DNA of 7,672 nt from Puniceicoccales bacterium (GTDB taxonomy: Bacteria > Verrucomicrobiota > Verrucomicrobiia > Opitutales > JAIRLM01): positions 1 to 7,672 of the forward strand of contig JAITFC010000096.1 of assembly GCA_031281635.1 (NCBI GenBank), given 5' to 3'. Under the pieces are notes generated by a model. That model was not told where the DNA came from, did not search any database, and saw only the letters and a list, made by a program, of their open reading frames with translations. A program made the translations under genes and the position numbers. Positions 5,445-7,672 of the stretch are shown piece by piece. How positions within the stretch are numbered: the first letter of the stretch is position 1; each line of letters opens with the position of its first letter.

Positions 5445-7538
5445 TTACATGCGAGCCGGCCCTTTGGCGGCCGACGTTGTTACTTGTGCCAAGACGGCGG
5501 CCGGAACCTGAGCAAAATGCGACGGTTCCATGGCATAAGACGCGCGCCCCTTGGATAAAGAACGCACATCTGTCGCATAGCCAAACATAGTCTCTAGTGG
5601 AACGAACGCGGTAACTGTGCACAGTCCATGCTTATTGTCCATACTCTGAATTTGCCCACGCCGACGATTGAGATCCCCCACTATGTCCCCTTGATATTCC
5701 TCCGGCGTCTGCACTTCAACCTTCATAATCGGCTCGAGCAGAATCGGTTTCGCCTTCCGCATTGCTTCCTTGAAAGCGAAAATGCCAGCCATGCGAAACG
5801 CCATTTCCGACGAATCCACCTCGTGAAAACTACCGTCAATGATACGTGCTGCGAAATCGACAACGGGATATCCAACCAGCACGCCGTTCTGCGCCCCTTC
5901 CAAAATCCCTTCTTCGACGGGTTTGATATACTCTTTCGGAATAACGCCACCGACAATCTGATTAATTACTTGCGCACCAGAACCTTTTTCTCCGGGCTCC
6001 AGAGTAATAACGGCGTGTCCATATTGCCCGCGACCGCCCGACTGGCGAATGAATTTCCCCTCACCTTCCGCATTGCCTGTTATGGTTTCGCGATAGGCGA
6101 TGCGCGGCTTTCCCGATGTCGCACCGACTTTAAACTCGCGGAACAGACGATCGCGAATGATCTCCAAATGCAGTTCGCCCATGCCTGCAATGAGAGTTTG
6201 CTGTGTGTCCGGATCTGTGGTAATTTTGAACGTTGGATCTTCTTCGGCAAGGCGTTGCAGTGCAATCGATAAATTCTCTTGATCAGCCTTGGAATTTGGC
6301 TCAATGGACATGCTAATAACTGGCTCCGGGAATGAAGGTGGTTCCAGCTGTGCATCCAACGAGCGGTCACAGATCGTATCTCCTGTTACGACGCCCTTCA
6401 CGCCGACAATCGCGCAGATATCACCTGAATAAGCTACCTCAATGTCTTCTCGCGCATTAGCTTTCATAACCACGAGGCGACTGACACGTTCTGTCTTTCG
6501 AGTGCGCGGATTGTAAACTGTGTCCCCCTTTCTGAGTTGGCCAGTGTAAACGCGGCAAAAAACTAACTTTCCAACATATGGATCGTACATAATTTTGAAG
6601 GCCAGTGCGGACATTTTTGCCGCATCATTCGGCTCCAACCCAATTTCATCGCCATTACTCTTAAACGCTGGCATCGGAGGAAGATCGCACGGATTCGGCA
6701 AATAATCCACGATCGCATCCACAATCATTTGCACACCACGATTTTTGAATGCACTGCCCGGAATTACGCCAATAAATTTTAATGAAATAGTCGCCTTGCG
6801 TATGGCTGAACGTATTTCCGGTTCGCAAATCTCCCTGCCCTCCAAGTATTTTTCCGCGAGAGTGTCATCAAAATCCACGAGTGCCTCAATCAGCTCCAAT
6901 CGGAACCGCGTTGCGCGCTCTCGCTCATTTTCCGGAATGGCGATGTCATTTAATCGAATGCCATCTTTGTCCGTCTCATCGTACATATACGCACGCATAC
7001 GGACCAAATCGATGATTCCTTTAAAATTCTCTTCAGCGCCGATATTTAGGCAAATCGGATGAGCATTTCCGTCCAATTTCGTCCTAATATCTTCGACGGC
7101 ACCCATAAAGTTTGCCCCCGTGCGATCCATCTTATTGACAAATGCAATGCGCGGAACTCGATATTTATCCATTTGGCGCCAAACAGTTTCCGATTGCGGC
7201 TGCACTCCGGCGACCGCACAAAATACGGCAACGGCCCCGTCGAGAACGCGCAGGGAACGTTCAACTTCCATGGTAAAGTCAACATGCCCGGGCGTATCAA
7301 TGATATTGAGGCGATGGTTTTTCCAGAAACAGGTGGTCGCGGCGGAGGTTATGGTAATGCCCCGCTCCTGTTCCTGCTCCATCCAATCCATGGTGGCCTG
7401 GCCGTCATGCACTTCGCCGATCTTGTGCGATACGCCGGTATAGTAAAGAATGCGTTCTGTCGTGGTGGTTTTGCCGGCGTCAATATGGGCCATAATCCCA
7501 AAATTGCGCTGCCGTTCAAGAGGGGTCGATCTGGACAT
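5445..7538 (-). CDS. fusA: Elongation factor G
   Basis: EF-G is the GTPase that drives tRNA-mRNA translocation and, with RRF, ribosome recycling. All 697 residues are present (E. coli 704). GTP-binding motifs are complete: P-loop AHIDAGKT (17-24), switch I RGITI (59-63), DTPGH (81-85) with catalytic His85, NKMD (135-138) and SAF (262-264). Domain II follows from about residue 310, domain III near 405-480, domain IV from about 485 with GRGQYGHAV (502-510), and domain V with EEYQGDIVGDLNRRRG (613-628) and GYATDVRSLSKGRASY (653-668). The short tail TTSAAKGPARM is not conserved as far as I recall. ATG at 7538 has AGGA 8 nt upstream. It lies 42 nt after rpsG, the standard str order. The stop is TAA, the only one in the window. 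It looks like the housekeeping paralogue. Confidence 0.99.
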   Translation of the reverse strand: MSRSTPLERQRNFGIMAHIDAGKTTTTERILYYTGVSHKIGEVHDGQATMDWMEQEQERGITITSAATTCFWKNHRLNIIDTPGHVDFTMEVERSLRVLDGAVAVFCAVAGVQPQSETVWRQMDKYRVPRIAFVNKMDRTGANFMGAVEDIRTKLDGNAHPICLNIGAEENFKGIIDLVRMRAYMYDETDKDGIRLNDIAIPENERERATRFRLELIEALVDFDDTLAEKYLEGREICEPEIRSAIRKATISLKFIGVIPGSAFKNRGVQMIVDAIVDYLPNPCDLPPMPAFKSNGDEIGLEPNDAAKMSALAFKIMYDPYVGKLVFCRVYTGQLRKGDTVYNPRTRKTERVSRLVVMKANAREDIEVAYSGDICAIVGVKGVVTGDTICDRSLDAQLEPPSFPEPVISMSIEPNSKADQENLSIALQRLAEEDPTFKITTDPDTQQTLIAGMGELHLEIIRDRLFREFKVGATSGKPRIAYRETITGNAEGEGKFIRQSGGRGQYGHAVITLEPGEKGSGAQVINQIVGGVIPKEYIKPVEEGILEGAQNGVLVGYPVVDFAARIIDGSFHEVDSSEMAFRMAGIFAFKEAMRKAKPILLEPIMKVEVQTPEEYQGDIVGDLNRRRGQIQSMDNKHGLCTVTAFVPLETMFGYATDVRSLSKGRASYAMEPSHFAQVPAAVLAQVTTSAAKGPARM
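5455..5475 (-). other. Strong hairpin in the last codons of fusA
   Basis: On the transcribed strand GUCGGCC pairs with GGCCGGC (7 bp, one G-U) around the 7-nt loop GCCAAAG. The pairing falls within the codons for the C-terminal tail of EF-G, about 45 nt before the rpsJ start. No run of U follows, so it does not look like an intrinsic terminator. It could modulate readthrough, mRNA processing or stability between fusA and rpsJ, or be incidental to a G+C-rich tail. Confidence 0.4.
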
Positions 7539-7580
7539 TTGTTAATTCCTGGCAAATAGGGGCGATAGCGGTGCGGCGCA

Positions 7581-7672
7581 CTACCAGCGGTAATGCGCAA
7601 AAGCTTTGTTGGCGTCAGCCATGCGGTGGACATCCTCGCGTTTTTTCACGGCGCCGCCGCGGCTGTTGAAAG
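7581..7672 (-). CDS. rpsG: 30S ribosomal protein S7, C-terminal end only
   Basis: Only the last 29 codons and the TAG stop lie in the window; the rest continues past the right edge. The visible residues include GGAVKKREDVHRMADANKAF and end AHYRW, the classic C-terminus of bacterial S7. S7 nucleates assembly of the 30S head and contacts E-site tRNA; in E. coli it also represses part of the str operon. The next gene is fusA after 42 nt, as expected. The spacer holds the fusA SD (AGGA at 7547-7550) and only a weak 4-bp GUGC/GCAC inverted repeat at the rpsG stop. Confidence 0.95.
   Translation of the reverse strand, partial: FNSRGGAVKKREDVHRMADANKAFAHYRW

Noticed and set aside
5628..6272. A 214-codon plus-strand open frame opposite fusA
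   Set aside because: It is entirely antisense to conserved EF-G codons, with no family resemblance. Long shadows are expected opposite a long, codon-biased gene.
7059..7559. A 166-codon plus-strand open frame opposite the EF-G G domain
   Set aside because: It mirrors the highly conserved GTPase codons. Nothing in its translation resembles a known protein.
7571..7581. GTGCGGCGCAC inverted repeat at the rpsG stop as a terminator
   Set aside because: The stem is only 4 bp and is not followed by a T-run on either strand. fusA follows closely and should be cotranscribed.
1..7672. Mobile elements, CRISPR arrays, tRNA or rRNA genes, novel accessory systems
   Set aside because: Practically every base is assigned to conserved translation genes in standard order. 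No direct-repeat arrays, terminal inverted repeats or cloverleaf-like segments were seen.

Overview
This window is a dense bacterial ribosomal-protein and translation-factor operon read entirely on the minus strand. In transcription order (right to left) it holds the end of rpsG (S7), fusA (EF-G), rpsJ (S10), rplC (L3), rplD (L4), rplW (L23), rplB (L2), rpsS (S19), rplV (L22), rpsC (S3), rplP (L16), rpmC (L29), rpsQ (S17) and rplN (L14), which runs off the left edge just before its stop. This is the classical S10 operon plus the first gene(s) of spc, joined directly to the tail of the str operon. No tuf gene lies between fusA and rpsJ.

Organism: the proteins are clearly bacterial. The fusA-rpsJ join without tuf, the L4 and L3 sequence style and the L2 signature HPMGGGEG suggest the PVC group (Verrucomicrobiota or Chlamydiota-related), with Verrucomicrobiota my best guess. 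This rests on remembered family patterns, not on a search. Base composition looks close to 50% G+C by eye.

Layout: positions 7581-7672 hold the S7 C-terminus. Positions 5445-7538 hold complete EF-G. Positions 5087-5410 hold S10. A 53-59 nt spacer, the longest in the window, then precedes L3. From L3 leftwards the genes are packed with gaps of -4 to +24 nt, often with the Shine-Dalgarno (SD) sequence inside or over the stop codon of the gene before. No stretch of 300 bases lacks a gene. I see no tRNA, rRNA, mobile element, CRISPR array or intrinsic terminator. No convincing promoter is visible, so the cluster is probably transcribed from upstream of the right edge.

The genes work together: EF-G drives translocation, and the others build the 30S subunit (S7, S10, S19, S3, S17) and the 50S subunit (L3, L4, L23, L2, L22, L16, L29, L14). 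I found no undescribed biological system. The points worth a second look are subtle: an unusual stop-codon profile (7 TAG, 5 TGA, 1 TAA), a hairpin that would hide the only good SD-like sequence before rplC, a strong hairpin at the 3' end of fusA, and non-consensus residues in the key loops of L2 and L4.
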